NCBI GenBank assembly: GCA_947478725.1
Contig: CANJWZ010000033.1
Coordinates: forward strand, 1-48,861
From: Comamonadaceae bacterium
GTDB taxonomy: Bacteria > Pseudomonadota > Gammaproteobacteria > Burkholderiales > Burkholderiaceae_C
Direction: 5' to 3'
Length of the DNA stretch: 48,861 nt
Below the pieces are notes generated by a model, which saw nothing but the letters and a program-made list of their open reading frames with translations, searched no databases and was not told where the DNA came from. Shown here piece after piece: positions 1 through 9,036 of this stretch. How positions within the stretch are numbered: position 1 is the first letter of the stretch; every line of letters begins with the position of its first letter. A program made the translations under genes and the position numbers.

Positions 1-11
1 AAGGAGAACCT

Positions 12-338
12 ATGTCTGAAGCACAAAACCAACAGCACCCGATAGGCATCTATCTCAAGATTTGGCTGCTGCTTTTCGTACTAAGCACAGCCTCTTATAT
101 GGTTGATTACTTTCATGTGCAAGGCTACCTGCGCTGGTCCTTGATCATCGTCTTTATGTTGTTAAAGGCTGGATTGATCGTTGCCGTGTTCATGCACATG
201 ATGTGGGAGCGTTTGGCCTTTATTTATGCCATTTTGCTGCCGCCCCTATTGATCTTGACTTTCATTGGTATTGGGGCACTGGAGGCTGACTATACGTTTC
301 TGACGAGGAGCATATTTTTCCTCAAGGGTGCGCCGTAA
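12..338 (+). CDS. Cytochrome oxidase subunit IV family protein (COX4_pro/CyoD-like)
   Basis: Small 108-residue membrane protein with three hydrophobic segments (about residues 15-33, 42-62 and 68-90). The motif VFMHMMWER in the middle segment region is typical of prokaryotic cytochrome oxidase subunit IV (CyoD/CtaF type), which stabilises the heme-copper oxidase core in the inner membrane. An AAGGAG ribosome site lies at positions 1-6, six bases before the ATG. Catalytic subunits I-III would be expected just upstream, outside the window. The next genes (cytochrome c, ctaB) support a terminal-oxidase operon. Whether the enzyme oxidises quinol or cytochrome c cannot be told from this subunit; the adjacent cytochrome c favours the latter. 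Confidence 0.85.
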   Translation: MSEAQNQQHPIGIYLKIWLLLFVLSTASYMVDYFHVQGYLRWSLIIVFMLLKAGLIVAVFMHMMWERLAFIYAILLPPLLILTFIGIGALEADYTFLTRSIFFLKGAP

Positions 339-401
339 AAAAAGATCAGTCAATCTAAAGCAAGTTAATTCCATTGGCATTCATTAGTTGGAGAGTCACC
401 C

Positions 402-908
402 ATGGCGAAGAAAAAATACGTTGTACACACCGTGGTCATTTCTGGTTTTTCCTTGGGTGTTGCCTTGTTTGCTTATCTCCTTGTTACGCATCATATGAGC
501 ATGCCAAATCAGGTCATGCACAGCAGAGATGGCTTGATGCGCAATGGGAGCAGTGTGCTTGATCGCATTAAACCGGTTGGCAAACTTGTCATGGAGTTGC
601 CTAAAGAAGTTGCTGTCATCAACGCATCAATAAGCACTGGCACGGTCACACGAGACGGTGCTCAGGTTTTTAGCCAAAGTTGTGCCGCTTGTCATGCTTC
701 AGGGATTGCAGGTGCGCCAAAACTAGGCGATCAGGCGCATTGGCAAACACGGTTGGCTAAAGGGACCAAGGTTCTTTATGTCAACGCCCTTAATGGCATA
801 AGCAGTTCGACTGGCGTGATGCCTGCAAAGGGTGGCAACGCTTCATTGAGTGATGCAGAAGTGAAGGCGGCTGTGGACTATATCGTAGCCAAGGCAAAGA
901 CAAATTAG
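402..908 (+). CDS. Membrane-anchored class I cytochrome c (c5-like)
   Basis: 168-residue protein with one N-terminal membrane segment (about residues 8-28) after a Lys-rich start, so the heme domain should face the periplasm. The heme-binding motif CAACH is at residues 94-98 (Cys94, Cys97, His98), and Met140 in GVMPAKGG is the likely sixth heme ligand. Sequence after the heme motif (GxPKLGD, then a C-terminal helix with AVDYIVAKAK) fits the cytochrome c5 family. GGAGAG sits about 10 bases before the ATG. Position between an oxidase subunit IV and ctaB suggests it delivers electrons to, or is a subunit of, the same oxidase. That role is inferred from context. Confidence 0.85.
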   Translation: MAKKKYVVHTVVISGFSLGVALFAYLLVTHHMSMPNQVMHSRDGLMRNGSSVLDRIKPVGKLVMELPKEVAVINASISTGTVTRDGAQVFSQSCAACHASGIAGAPKLGDQAHWQTRLAKGTKVLYVNALNGISSSTGVMPAKGGNASLSDAEVKAAVDYIVAKAKTN

Positions 909-939
909 AGCAAGGCGTACTTTTAACTGAGGGTTTCGT

Positions 940-1500
940 ATGAAGCTAAAGCGAAGTTATTTTACGGGTCAGAGTCTGGATGATTTAGAGCTTTTCGAAG
1001 AGCAACTTGAGGGTGCTGGTATTGCCACGCCTCAGATTCATGTATTGAGCTTGGATGACAAGAGCTTGTCAGAACATCCACACCTGCACGAAGTTCAATC
1101 ATTTATGAAGCAAGACGTTGTGCACAAGTCGATACTTGGCGCTGTGGTGGGTTGCGGCTTGGCCAGTACGATGCTCTTGATGGCCTTTAGCTTTGAGCTG
1201 GCAAGTACGTCAGCAGGCTTGATGCCCTTTGTTTTTCTTTCGGTTGTCATTTTAGGCTTTGGCGCTTGGATGGGCGGCTTTATTGGCATCCAGACGCCTA
1301 ACTATAAGTTTGCTAGATTTGAAAAAATCTTAGCGGAAGGTCGTCATGTTTTTTTTGTTGACCTAGAACCACATCAGGAAAAAATCCTCGAACAAATTTC
1401 AAAGCTTCATCCAAATTTGGATCGGGCTGGAACGGAAGACGGCCCTCCACACTGGCTGGTGAGTATTCAGAGCAAAGTAGGAATGATTCGTCACTCATAG
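940..1500 (+). CDS. Hypothetical two-TM membrane protein of the oxidase cluster
   Basis: 186 residues. A hydrophilic N-terminal part (1-60) is followed by two closely spaced membrane segments (about 65-85 and 92-115, the second rich in Gly: [11 protein letters not shown]). A soluble C-terminal part of about 70 residues ends with several charged residues. I do not recognise a catalytic motif. The layout resembles small Gly-rich hairpin membrane proteins often annotated as DUF1269-like or simply hypothetical. GAGGG precedes the ATG by about 6 bases, and the gene lies 31 bases after the cytochrome c and 37 bases before ctaB, so it is probably cotranscribed. Function unknown; a role in oxidase assembly is only a guess from position. 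Confidence 0.7.
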   Translation: MKLKRSYFTGQSLDDLELFEEQLEGAGIATPQIHVLSLDDKSLSEHPHLHEVQSFMKQDVVHKSILGAVVGCGLASTMLLMAFSFELASTSAGLMPFVFLSVVILGFGAWMGGFIGIQTPNYKFARFEKILAEGRHVFFVDLEPHQEKILEQISKLHPNLDRAGTEDGPPHWLVSIQSKVGMIRHS

Positions 1501-1537
1501 TTGCAGACGAATCGTCTACCACCATCAAATTCAATTT

Positions 1538-2434
1538 ATGCCGACGATTGTTTTGCGAAATCCCTTGATCGTTCTGGGTCAGCTTCACGCGCTGACCAAA
1601 CCAAGAGTGTTGCAACTGATCGTATTTTGCGCCCTTGTAGGCATGGTGATGGCGGTACCCGGAGTACCAACCCTCAGCGAAATTCAACGCGCCATATTGG
1701 CTTGCGTAGGCATCTGGATGGTTGCTGGAGCAGCAGCGGCCATCAACTGCTTGGTTGAAAAAGAAATAGATGCCAAGATGAAAAGAACTTCTTGGCGCCC
1801 CACGGCTCAAGGTCAGGTTGACGTGCTGCTGACTTTGCTATTTTCTTCTACGCTCTGCGCCGCTGGTTCGGTATTGCTGTATTTCTGGATCAACCCTCTC
1901 ACCATGTGGCTTACCTTGGGCACCTTTTTGGGATACGCGGTTATTTACACTGTGATCTTGAAGCCCCTCACGCCACAAAACATCGTGATTGGGGGCTCGT
2001 CGGGCGCCATGCCGCCGGTGCTGGGGTGGGCTGCCATGACCGATCAGGTGGGGCCCGAAGCGCTCTTACTCTTTCTGATTATTTTCTTGTGGACGCCACC
2101 TCATTTCTGGGCGCTGGCACTTTACCGAGTTGAGGAATACAGGAAGTCGGGACTGCCTATGTTGCCTGTAACACATGGCATTAACTTTACCTGCCTGCAA
2201 ATTCTGCTCTACACCCTTATTTTGTTGGCTGCTTGTTTAATGCCATTTGTTTATGGCATGAGTTCTTGGCTTTATCTCTTGGTTGCATTGGGTTTAAGTC
2301 TGATTTTTGTGGTTCATGCATTCAAGCTATGGCGTCAATATTCAGACGAGCTAGCGCGACAGACGTTTAAATTTTCTCTCGTTCATTTGAGCGCTCTTTT
2401 TGCTGCCATGTTGTTAGATCATTACTTGTTGTGA
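1538..2434 (+). CDS. ctaB: Protoheme IX farnesyltransferase (heme O synthase)
   Basis: 298-residue UbiA-family membrane prenyltransferase that adds a farnesyl group to heme B to make heme O for terminal oxidases. The N-terminal [10 protein letters not shown] motif and the prenyl-diphosphate/Mg2+ site [15 protein letters not shown] (first Asp-rich loop) are diagnostic. The second conserved loop region [15 protein letters not shown] also matches. Nine or so hydrophobic segments and the length (280-310 is usual) agree. The ATG at 1538 has only a weak ribosome site. The gene closes the oxidase cluster at the left edge of the window, consistent with heme supply for that oxidase. Confidence 0.95.
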   Translation: MPTIVLRNPLIVLGQLHALTKPRVLQLIVFCALVGMVMAVPGVPTLSEIQRAILACVGIWMVAGAAAAINCLVEKEIDAKMKRTSWRPTAQGQVDVLLTLLFSSTLCAAGSVLLYFWINPLTMWLTLGTFLGYAVIYTVILKPLTPQNIVIGGSSGAMPPVLGWAAMTDQVGPEALLLFLIIFLWTPPHFWALALYRVEEYRKSGLPMLPVTHGINFTCLQILLYTLILLAACLMPFVYGMSSWLYLLVALGLSLIFVVHAFKLWRQYSDELARQTFKFSLVHLSALFAAMLLDHYLL

Positions 2435-2611
2435 CAAGTTTTTGTAACTGGATTGGGTTCGAGGGACCAGAGGGCAAACTCCTGAACTTTCAATGCCAAA
2501 CGTTGATGTGACCGTTTTGAAGCAATCAACTCGATTTTCAAATTCGTCATCAAATCGTTGGCAATTACAAAGCACATGATTTTTCGCAAAACGATGATGT
2601 GGTTGTTGGCC

Positions 2612-3736
2612 TTAGAACTTGGCGCCACGGGCCAGCAAGGCGTTTTGCGTTGAGACCCACCCCTGTTGATTGGCCATAGGGGCTGCGGCCTGCGCTGACT
2701 GGATCTGGTTCAGCAGGGGTGAAATGCTGCTGGCGATCGCCGCGTAATTTTTGGGGTGGTAACGGTCTGCCGGCTGAAATTGGCCCAAGTCGATTGTTTT
2801 GTCGCCGCGTTCGTCGGCCACCGACTTCACCAATTCACGGGCTTTGGGGTCATAGGGCAAGACCCACACCCTGTCTTTGGCATTCAACTCGGTGCGAATG
2901 CGTTGCAGGTTTTGGGTGATGCGTTCTGGGGTGTAGTACTTGTTGACGGGGCTGTTGACAAAGTCGTTAGTGCCCACAGAAATGATCGCCAAGTCGGCGT
3001 TTTTCACGCCAGCATCTTTGTTCAATTGTGACAAGGTCTGGGGACTGCTGTGGCCCCCTACCGCATTGACGGCAAAACTGCCTTGGTGTTGCGTTAAAAA
3101 TTTTCGACCCGGCGCAAATTCGGGTGTGATGCCGCTTTGTTTCAGCACCGCGCCACCGATGCCCACCGCAATGCTGTCGCCCACGATGGCGATTTTGGAG
3201 CCGGTGTGTGCAGGGGCTGTGGCCATGGGCGCCACCGGTGCTTTTTCGGGCAAGGCCAAGTTGGCGGCCATGCCCGGCAGCGTGGCAGTGGGCGGGGTGG
3301 GTCCGGACGCCGAGGGACCTGAAACAGCAGGACCAAGCCCGATGGGTTTGGCTGGTTTTGGGGTCTCAAATTCGGCCGGATGACGGGCGAGTGTGCCGCC
3401 CGGGAAGGTTAGGGTTTGACCCGCGCGGATCAAGTTGGGGTTGGTCACGGCATTATTTTTGGCAACGGCCATGGCCATGCGGTACACCTCTGCCTCACTG
3501 GGGGTTTGGCCTTGGTCTTGCAAGACTCTGCGGGTGATGCCGATCAGCGTTTCGCCAGTCTGCACCCGAACCTGCCCGCCGCCCTGAGGGCCTGTCGGTT
3601 GAACTTGCGCTAGCTTCTCTTGAAACGGGTTGCTGGCAAATGGACCTGTGGGGAAACTGCCAGATTTGACACGCGCAGCACGCCCCGACTCTGGTAAGGC
3701 GGAGGTCGCAGTCTGAAAGGGGCCAACGGGGTCCAT
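2612..3736 (-). CDS. LysM domain plus SGNH/GDSL hydrolase
   Basis: 374 residues from the ATG at 3736; the frame also stays open to a TTG at 3835, but the extra 33 residues look like leader sequence. A Pro-rich N-terminal region is followed by a LysM-like module (about 45-115: VQTGETLIGITRRV ... IRAGQTLTFPG), a Pro/Ala linker, then an SGNH hydrolase domain. The catalytic blocks are visible: GDS with Ser188, VGTNDF (block III) and DRYHP (Asp324, His327). LysM binds peptidoglycan or chitin-like glycans, and SGNH enzymes of this type remove or transfer acetyl groups. No clear Sec signal is seen. It diverges from the glucosaminidase gene next door and probably works with the MBOAT locus as an esterase; substrate is inferred. 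Confidence 0.8.
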   Translation of the reverse strand: MDPVGPFQTATSALPESGRAARVKSGSFPTGPFASNPFQEKLAQVQPTGPQGGGQVRVQTGETLIGITRRVLQDQGQTPSEAEVYRMAMAVAKNNAVTNPNLIRAGQTLTFPGGTLARHPAEFETPKPAKPIGLGPAVSGPSASGPTPPTATLPGMAANLALPEKAPVAPMATAPAHTGSKIAIVGDSIAVGIGGAVLKQSGITPEFAPGRKFLTQHQGSFAVNAVGGHSSPQTLSQLNKDAGVKNADLAIISVGTNDFVNSPVNKYYTPERITQNLQRIRTELNAKDRVWVLPYDPKARELVKSVADERGDKTIDLGQFQPADRYHPKNYAAIASSISPLLNQIQSAQAAAPMANQQGWVSTQNALLARGAKF

Positions 3737-3928
3737 AGGGTGAAATACTTTCTTGGCTGAAGACCGTTTATATCGATTTTCCGACGCTAAGGTAAATTTC
3801 AAGCAATTTTTGTGCCCGAGGGTGAGCTTGGGCAAGTTTTATCTCGCTAACGGCTTTGTCAACTTATAGTCAGCGTCTTGCAACTTAACTTGTGGCCGTT
3901 CTATGGCGGGTTCTTAATACAATGGGTG

Positions 3929-4426
3929 ATGTATCGAGGCAATGTGTTCTATATTTGGGTGCGCAGGTTGTTCCTGCTGGCCCTGTTTGGCACCTTGAGC
4001 CTGATACACCAGCCATCGGCGTGGATTGACACGCTTCATGGCCAGATGCCAGGCCGCGTCGATGTGGTCTCTGATGAATTTGTTGCTCGCGGCCCCGTAG
4101 ATACCGAATTTGTTGAGTTGGTTTTCCGGACCATTTGCCAATCGGGTATCCGCAACCCCACCATCGTCATGCGTCAGGCCATTTTGGAAACAGGGTGGTT
4201 TCGCAGCCCGTTTCTGATGACGCGCAATAACCTGTTTGCATTCAGGCGCGGCAATTACCTGCGCTTTGACCATTTTGAACACAGCACCCAGTTTTACAAA
4301 GCTTGGCAAGACCGGAATATGCCGAGTGAAGTGCCTGACTATTATCTTTTTTTGGATCAGATTCAATATGGCAGTCCCGACTACACTAGTCATCTTAAGA
4401 ACATTTCCTGGAACAGGAGCTGTTAA
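3929..4426 (+). CDS. Glucosaminidase-fold (GH73/FlgJ-like) exported protein, copy 1
   Basis: 165 residues from the ATG at 3929; the open frame extends to a TTG at 3878. Residues 1-35 contain a basic stretch and a hydrophobic segment like a signal peptide or anchor. The body matches the Mannosyl-glycoprotein endo-beta-N-acetylglucosaminidase fold: MRQAILETGWF with the expected catalytic Glu, followed by RNNLFAFR, the equivalent of the NNLFGIK motif, then FYKAWQDR and a C-terminal GSPDYTSHLK. Such proteins cleave glycan strands of peptidoglycan. It is a clear paralog of the minus-strand gene at 9037-9537, the two bracketing the acyltransferase operon. It ends 28 bases before the MBOAT gene and is likely cotranscribed with it. 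Confidence 0.75.
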   Translation: MYRGNVFYIWVRRLFLLALFGTLSLIHQPSAWIDTLHGQMPGRVDVVSDEFVARGPVDTEFVELVFRTICQSGIRNPTIVMRQAILETGWFRSPFLMTRNNLFAFRRGNYLRFDHFEHSTQFYKAWQDRNMPSEVPDYYLFLDQIQYGSPDYTSHLKNISWNRSC

Positions 4427-4454
4427 CTGATCACCGATTTAACATTGCAGTGAC

Positions 4455-5858
4455 ATGGTTTTTTCGAGCCTCACATTTCTCTTTTTCTTTCTTCCTGCTT
4501 GCCTGATTTGTTACTACGCCTTTCCGCAAAGGCCAATACGCAATCTGATATTAACGGTTTTTTCGCTCATTTTTTATGCATGGGGCGAGCCGATTTGGGT
4601 GAGTTTGCTGATCATCTCCTCTGTTTGGGACTTTTTGAATGGCTTATTCATTGACCATTTCAAAAACAGAAAATCGTTAGCTCGCCTGGGAGTCATCAGT
4701 TCGCTGGGCGTCAACTTGGGTTTGCTCGCTTCTTTCAAATATGCAGATTTCATTGTCGAAACTGTCAACGCCTTGACGGGGCTGGGTTTCAAGGCTCCAG
4801 GCATCTTGCTGCCCATCGGCATTTCTTTTTACACCTTTCAAACCATTTCGTACACGGTCGATGTGTACCGAGGCGAGGTGCCGGCGCAGAAGAATTGGTT
4901 GAACTTCATGCTGTTTGTGGTGTGCTTCCATCAACTGGTGGCTGGCCCCATCGTGCGTTATTCACACATTGCCCGTGAAATTGAAGAGCGCGTCTTCAAT
5001 GTGTCTGACTTCAGCAATGGGGTCACCCGCTTTTGCAAGGGTTTGTTCAAAAAAGTGTTCATCGCCAATACCGCGGGCGAGCTGTGTTTGCAATTTTTAG
5101 GTCAAGACGTGAGCCAGACCACAGTCGCCGGTGAGTGGTTTGGCTTGTTGATGTTCACCTTGCAGATTTATTTTGATTTTTCTGGGTATTCCGACATGGC
5201 CATCGGATTGGGCATGATGTTCGGTTTTCATTACCACGAGAACTTTAAGCATCCCTATACCGCGACCTCTATCACCGACTTTTGGCGCCGCTGGCATATT
5301 TCATTGGGCACATTTTTCAGAGACTATGTGTACATCCCGCTGGGGGGCAATCGTCGGCATCCGATTCGAAACATCTTCATCGTCTGGGGGCTGACTGGCA
5401 TTTGGCATGGCGCCAGTTGGAACTTTGTCCTTTGGGGCTTGTATTTTGGTGTGATTCTCTGGTTCGAGAAATTCCTTGGGTTGCGGGTGTTGGAGCGCAT
5501 GCCCAAAATCATTCAGCATGCGTATTCCTTGTTCTTCATTGTTTTGGGTTGGTCCATCTTCTACTTCACAGACCTGAGTCGTCTGGGCAGTACGCTTAAA
5601 GTGTTGTTTGGTTTGACTGAGGTGCCGCTGTACGACTTTAAACTGGATGTGGCCATTTGGGCCCATGCCTATTGGCTGGTTTTTGCGCTGGTCATGTGCG
5701 CTCCGCTTTATGCGCGGGCGCACAGCAGTCTCAAGCAACACCTGAATGCCGTGACTTACCAATGGGCCGTAGTGGTTCAAAACCTGTTGTTTCTCGGGGT
5801 CAGCGTGGTGTTGCTGGTGGGCAAGACCTACAACCCCTTCATTTATTTTCGATTCTGA
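4455..5858 (+). CDS. MBOAT family membrane O-acyltransferase (PatA/AlgI/DltB-like)
   Basis: 467-residue polytopic membrane protein of the MBOAT family. Both hallmark histidines are present: His281 in DFWRRWHISLGTFFRDYVYI and the catalytic His318 in GIWHGASW. LYFDFSGYSDMAIGLG-like sequence (here IYFDFSGYSDMAIGLG) is the usual third landmark. In characterised systems the protein passes acetyl groups across the inner membrane to a periplasmic SGNH partner, which acylates alginate (AlgI), peptidoglycan (PatA) or teichoic acid (DltB). Here the partner is the next gene, 2 bases downstream. The presence of an Ape1-like esterase and two glucosaminidase-fold proteins favours a peptidoglycan target, but alginate-like exopolysaccharide is not excluded. 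Confidence 0.9.
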   Translation: MVFSSLTFLFFFLPACLICYYAFPQRPIRNLILTVFSLIFYAWGEPIWVSLLIISSVWDFLNGLFIDHFKNRKSLARLGVISSLGVNLGLLASFKYADFIVETVNALTGLGFKAPGILLPIGISFYTFQTISYTVDVYRGEVPAQKNWLNFMLFVVCFHQLVAGPIVRYSHIAREIEERVFNVSDFSNGVTRFCKGLFKKVFIANTAGELCLQFLGQDVSQTTVAGEWFGLLMFTLQIYFDFSGYSDMAIGLGMMFGFHYHENFKHPYTATSITDFWRRWHISLGTFFRDYVYIPLGGNRRHPIRNIFIVWGLTGIWHGASWNFVLWGLYFGVILWFEKFLGLRVLERMPKIIQHAYSLFFIVLGWSIFYFTDLSRLGSTLKVLFGLTEVPLYDFKLDVAIWAHAYWLVFALVMCAPLYARAHSSLKQHLNAVTYQWAVVVQNLLFLGVSVVLLVGKTYNPFIYFRF

Positions 5859-5860
5859 GC

Positions 5861-7294
5861 ATGCAGCAGAACCACTCCACCCCGTTCATGAACTGGCTCC
5901 AAACCCTCTTGTTCGCAAGCGTGTTGGTGGGCTTGGGTGTTGTCTTTGTCTTGACACCCAAGGAGAGTGTTTCTGAAGGCGAGAAACGCAAACTCGCACA
6001 GTTCCCAGAATTTTCTTGGTCAGCCATTGGTCAAGGGGCATTCATGCAGCGGATAGATGATTTTGTCGCCGACAACTTCGTTTTCAGGTACACCCTGTCC
6101 GATGTGGCGGGGCAAATCAAACAAAGGCGTGGTTGGGCGCAAGACGATATTCAGGTGTTCTCGGACAAAAGCGCCAATCGTTCGGGTTCTGGCGCTCCCA
6201 AGCCGCCCCCGCGAGCGTCTGAGACGGAGACTTCAGCAGAGTCTGCCAGCCCCAGCATTGTGTCTCAATCGGCGGGCGAACTGCAGGCCAAAACCGTACG
6301 CACAGAGCCCTACCCTGGGGATTCTGTCGCGCCTGGGGCCGCCAGCGCACAGTCTGAAGACGCGCCGTACCAGAACATTGAGTCTGTAATCATTTACAAA
6401 AATCGGGCGTTGCAACTGTTTGGCGGTACGCCGCAAATGGCGGTACCCTTCACGGCCCTGCTGGCGCGTTACCAACAAGAGTTGCCACAAACTACGCTTT
6501 ATTTTATGGCGATCCCGGTTGGGGCCGACTATTACCTACCGGCCAAAGTCAACAAAGGAGTCATGCGCGAAAAAATGGTGATTGACCAAGCCGTGAGTTT
6601 GTTGCCGCCGCAAGTGCGCCCAGTCCATGCTTATGACAAACTCGCGGAACACAGCGACGAGTATGTGTACTTCAACACAGACCACCATTGGACCGCCTTG
6701 GGCGCGTATTACGCCTACACGGCCTTTGCAGAGGCGGCGCAATTTGCCCCATTGCCCCTGAGTGCACTGACGAAAAAAGAAATTCCCAACTTCTTGGGCA
6801 CCCTCTACCACCGAACACTCTCGCCAGCCCTCAAGAGCAAAGGGGATACGGTGGAATATTACAAGGTACCTGTACAGACATCGGTCAAATACTTTTCTTC
6901 GGGCTCTCGCCAAGGACAGCCGACCCAGTTGTATGCCGAATATGCCCGGGGGGCGAGCGCTTATGGCGTCTTTTTGGGGGGCGATTACCCCCTGATGAAA
7001 ATCACCAGCGATGTCAAAAATGGTCGCAAGATCGCGATGATCAAAGACTCTTACGGCAATGCGTTTGCGCCCTACTTGGCCTCACATTACGAAGAGGTGT
7101 ATGTACTCGACTACCGCTATTTCAATGGCAACATCAAGACCTTGATGCAACAAGAAGGCATTCAGGAATTGTTGTTTGCGCACAATTCGTATGTGTTTGT
7201 CAGCGGCTATACGGTGCAGCGCGCGCGCGGGTTCTTGACGGACCCTGCAACCCCAATAGCTCGCAAGTCGCCGGCCTCTGAGGCGGCTCAATGA
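5861..7294 (+). CDS. DHHW/AlgX-AlgJ-like SGNH acetyltransferase, membrane-anchored
   Basis: 477 residues from the ATG at 5861, two bases after the MBOAT stop; the frame is open further upstream but that part lies inside the MBOAT gene. One N-terminal membrane segment (about 12-32) is followed by a periplasmic domain. Residues about 105-165 form a low-complexity Pro/Ala/Ser/Glu linker. The catalytic signatures are NTDHHWTALG (Asp274, His276) and MIKDSYGN (Asp396, Ser397), matching the DHHW family and AlgJ/AlgX. Such proteins take the acetyl group from an MBOAT and put it on a polysaccharide. Its stop overlaps the next start in ATGA. The acceptor is unknown. Confidence 0.85.
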   Translation: MQQNHSTPFMNWLQTLLFASVLVGLGVVFVLTPKESVSEGEKRKLAQFPEFSWSAIGQGAFMQRIDDFVADNFVFRYTLSDVAGQIKQRRGWAQDDIQVFSDKSANRSGSGAPKPPPRASETETSAESASPSIVSQSAGELQAKTVRTEPYPGDSVAPGAASAQSEDAPYQNIESVIIYKNRALQLFGGTPQMAVPFTALLARYQQELPQTTLYFMAIPVGADYYLPAKVNKGVMREKMVIDQAVSLLPPQVRPVHAYDKLAEHSDEYVYFNTDHHWTALGAYYAYTAFAEAAQFAPLPLSALTKKEIPNFLGTLYHRTLSPALKSKGDTVEYYKVPVQTSVKYFSSGSRQGQPTQLYAEYARGASAYGVFLGGDYPLMKITSDVKNGRKIAMIKDSYGNAFAPYLASHYEEVYVLDYRYFNGNIKTLMQQEGIQELLFAHNSYVFVSGYTVQRARGFLTDPATPIARKSPASEAAQ

Positions 7295-8997
7295 ACAGGA
7301 CTTCACTTATGCCATTCCTTGCTAAGCTGGTTTTCACCCGAGTGCTGGCTTGTGTCGTTGTGAGCGGATGGTTGGCGTCGTGTGCCACCCCGCCCGGCGA
7401 CAGCTTCAAGGCCACGCCAGCAGAGGCCGCATTACCGGGTGCCAGCACGGTGGCCGCACCTGCAACTTCGGCAACTTCACCCGCAACCTCGACACCGGAG
7501 GTTGCCAAGCCCGTGCAGGATTCCAAGAGTGCGCCAGCAGCGCCTCGGTTGCAACTTAACGCTGCTACGCCGTTGTTGCAAGAAGGGCCCGCCAAACCGG
7601 CCTTTGCTTGGAAGACGTTGCCCGATCTCATTGGCGCTGAAAAATCGCAACTGATGAACACGTTTGTCAAATCGGAAGTGAACACCTTTGAGGCCAACCA
7701 TGTGCATTTGTTGCAGCGCCTGAAAAGCAAGTGGGATGCGGCTGCACAAGGCCGATTTACCGTGCTGCATTTTGGCGACTCGCATGTTCAAGGGGGGCAT
7801 GCTGCGCTAATGGCGCGCCACAGATGGCAGGCTATGGTGGGCAGTGCCGGTCGCGGCATGGTGTTTCCTTATGCCATTGCCAAAACGTATTCACAAAATG
7901 ATTACCGATCCAGTTTCGAGGGTGAGTGGGTCACTGCTAACAGCATTCAGGTGTATCCCAAAATGCCCTTGGGGGTGTCGGGTTTTGTGGCACGCACCAG
8001 CAGTCCCCAATCAGCGTTCACACTGCAATTCAACCAACAGTTTGAACCGGGTGCCAAGGTGCTGAAGTTTTTGTATCGTGCCACTTCAGCCGCCTACCGA
8101 CTGCGCTTGCAATCAGGCGACTTGTTGTGGGAGAGTGAGTTGCAAGGCAAAGAGGGATCGCAGGGCGGAACACAGATGGTCGAGATTGCCGTGCCTCAAT
8201 TGTTTGACACCCTCCGTTTCGAAATCTCCAACGCCGATGCCAAACCCGAAGACACTTTTGAGTTGTATGGTGTGAGCATTGAAAACAGTACCTCCGGTGT
8301 CATTTATCACAACCTGGGCGTGGGTGGGGCCGCTTATGCGGCCTTGCGCTCGCAGGCTTTTTTTGAGTCGCAGTCCAAAGCACTGGCCCCCGATTTGGTG
8401 ATCTTGGATTGGGGCACCAACGATCTGATTTACAAAAATACGGTGCCGGATCAGCTGAAAGCCACCATTGTGGAAACCATCCGCAAAGTTCGGGCAGAGC
8501 ACCCAGACGCCCTCATTTTGCTGACCAGTGTGCAAGACACCTACTTCCGCAAACAGCCCATCACCGCGACTTGGGAATTTGCCAAATTGATTCGCCGTTT
8601 GGCCAAAGAAAACGATTGCTTGCTGTACGACTGGTACCGTGTCGCCGGCGGATCAGATGCTATGCGGACTTGGTATGCCTATGGCTTGGCCCAGCCCGAC
8701 CATGTCCATTTGAGTGCTACCGGTTACGCCATCAAGGGCGAATTGTTGGCGCAAGCCATGCTCAATGCACTGAATTGGCAAAAAAACAACCCGGACAAAA
8801 CCAGTTTATGGTCGGACGCTCAGCAAGCTGAATTGCCCGGATCCGTTTCAGCATGGCTCAAGGCCTTGAAACCCTTTCAGAGCCGTCCCGATCTAATTCG
8901 TGCAAGAGCCCCTGGCAAGGGCAAAGGTACAGCAGTCGCTGCCAAATCGGCTCTAAAAGCAAAGTCCAAACCAAGCAATGCCAAAAAGCCGAAATAG
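7291..8997 (+). CDS. Ape1-like SGNH O-acetylesterase lipoprotein with inserted domain
   Basis: 568 residues. A lipobox (LASC, Cys31) follows a hydrophobic signal segment, so it is probably a lipoprotein. An Ala/Pro/Thr-rich linker leads to SGNH block I, FGDSHVQGG (Ser164). About 120 residues of beta-rich sequence then intervene before block II (NLGVGGA), block III (DWGTNDL) and block V (Asp470, His473 in DHVHLSATGY). This wide Ser-to-His spacing with an internal module resembles peptidoglycan O-acetylesterase Ape1 of Neisseria, which carries a CBM35-type domain between these blocks. The C-terminus is Lys-rich. ATGA overlap with the DHHW gene indicates translational coupling. Acetyl removal from glycan is inferred; a PatB-like transferase is the alternative. 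Confidence 0.75.
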   Translation: MNRTSLMPFLAKLVFTRVLACVVVSGWLASCATPPGDSFKATPAEAALPGASTVAAPATSATSPATSTPEVAKPVQDSKSAPAAPRLQLNAATPLLQEGPAKPAFAWKTLPDLIGAEKSQLMNTFVKSEVNTFEANHVHLLQRLKSKWDAAAQGRFTVLHFGDSHVQGGHAALMARHRWQAMVGSAGRGMVFPYAIAKTYSQNDYRSSFEGEWVTANSIQVYPKMPLGVSGFVARTSSPQSAFTLQFNQQFEPGAKVLKFLYRATSAAYRLRLQSGDLLWESELQGKEGSQGGTQMVEIAVPQLFDTLRFEISNADAKPEDTFELYGVSIENSTSGVIYHNLGVGGAAYAALRSQAFFESQSKALAPDLVILDWGTNDLIYKNTVPDQLKATIVETIRKVRAEHPDALILLTSVQDTYFRKQPITATWEFAKLIRRLAKENDCLLYDWYRVAGGSDAMRTWYAYGLAQPDHVHLSATGYAIKGELLAQAMLNALNWQKNNPDKTSLWSDAQQAELPGSVSAWLKALKPFQSRPDLIRARAPGKGKGTAVAAKSALKAKSKPSNAKKPK

Positions 8998-9036
8998 GGG
9001 GACCGATTGAGGGCGGCCATGCTGTTGGGCGACGGA

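Noticed and set aside
3836..3877. Promoter TTGACA on the minus strand before the LysM-SGNH gene
   Set aside because: The -35 box is good but no acceptable -10 box lies at 16-18 bases, so it is not listed as a feature.
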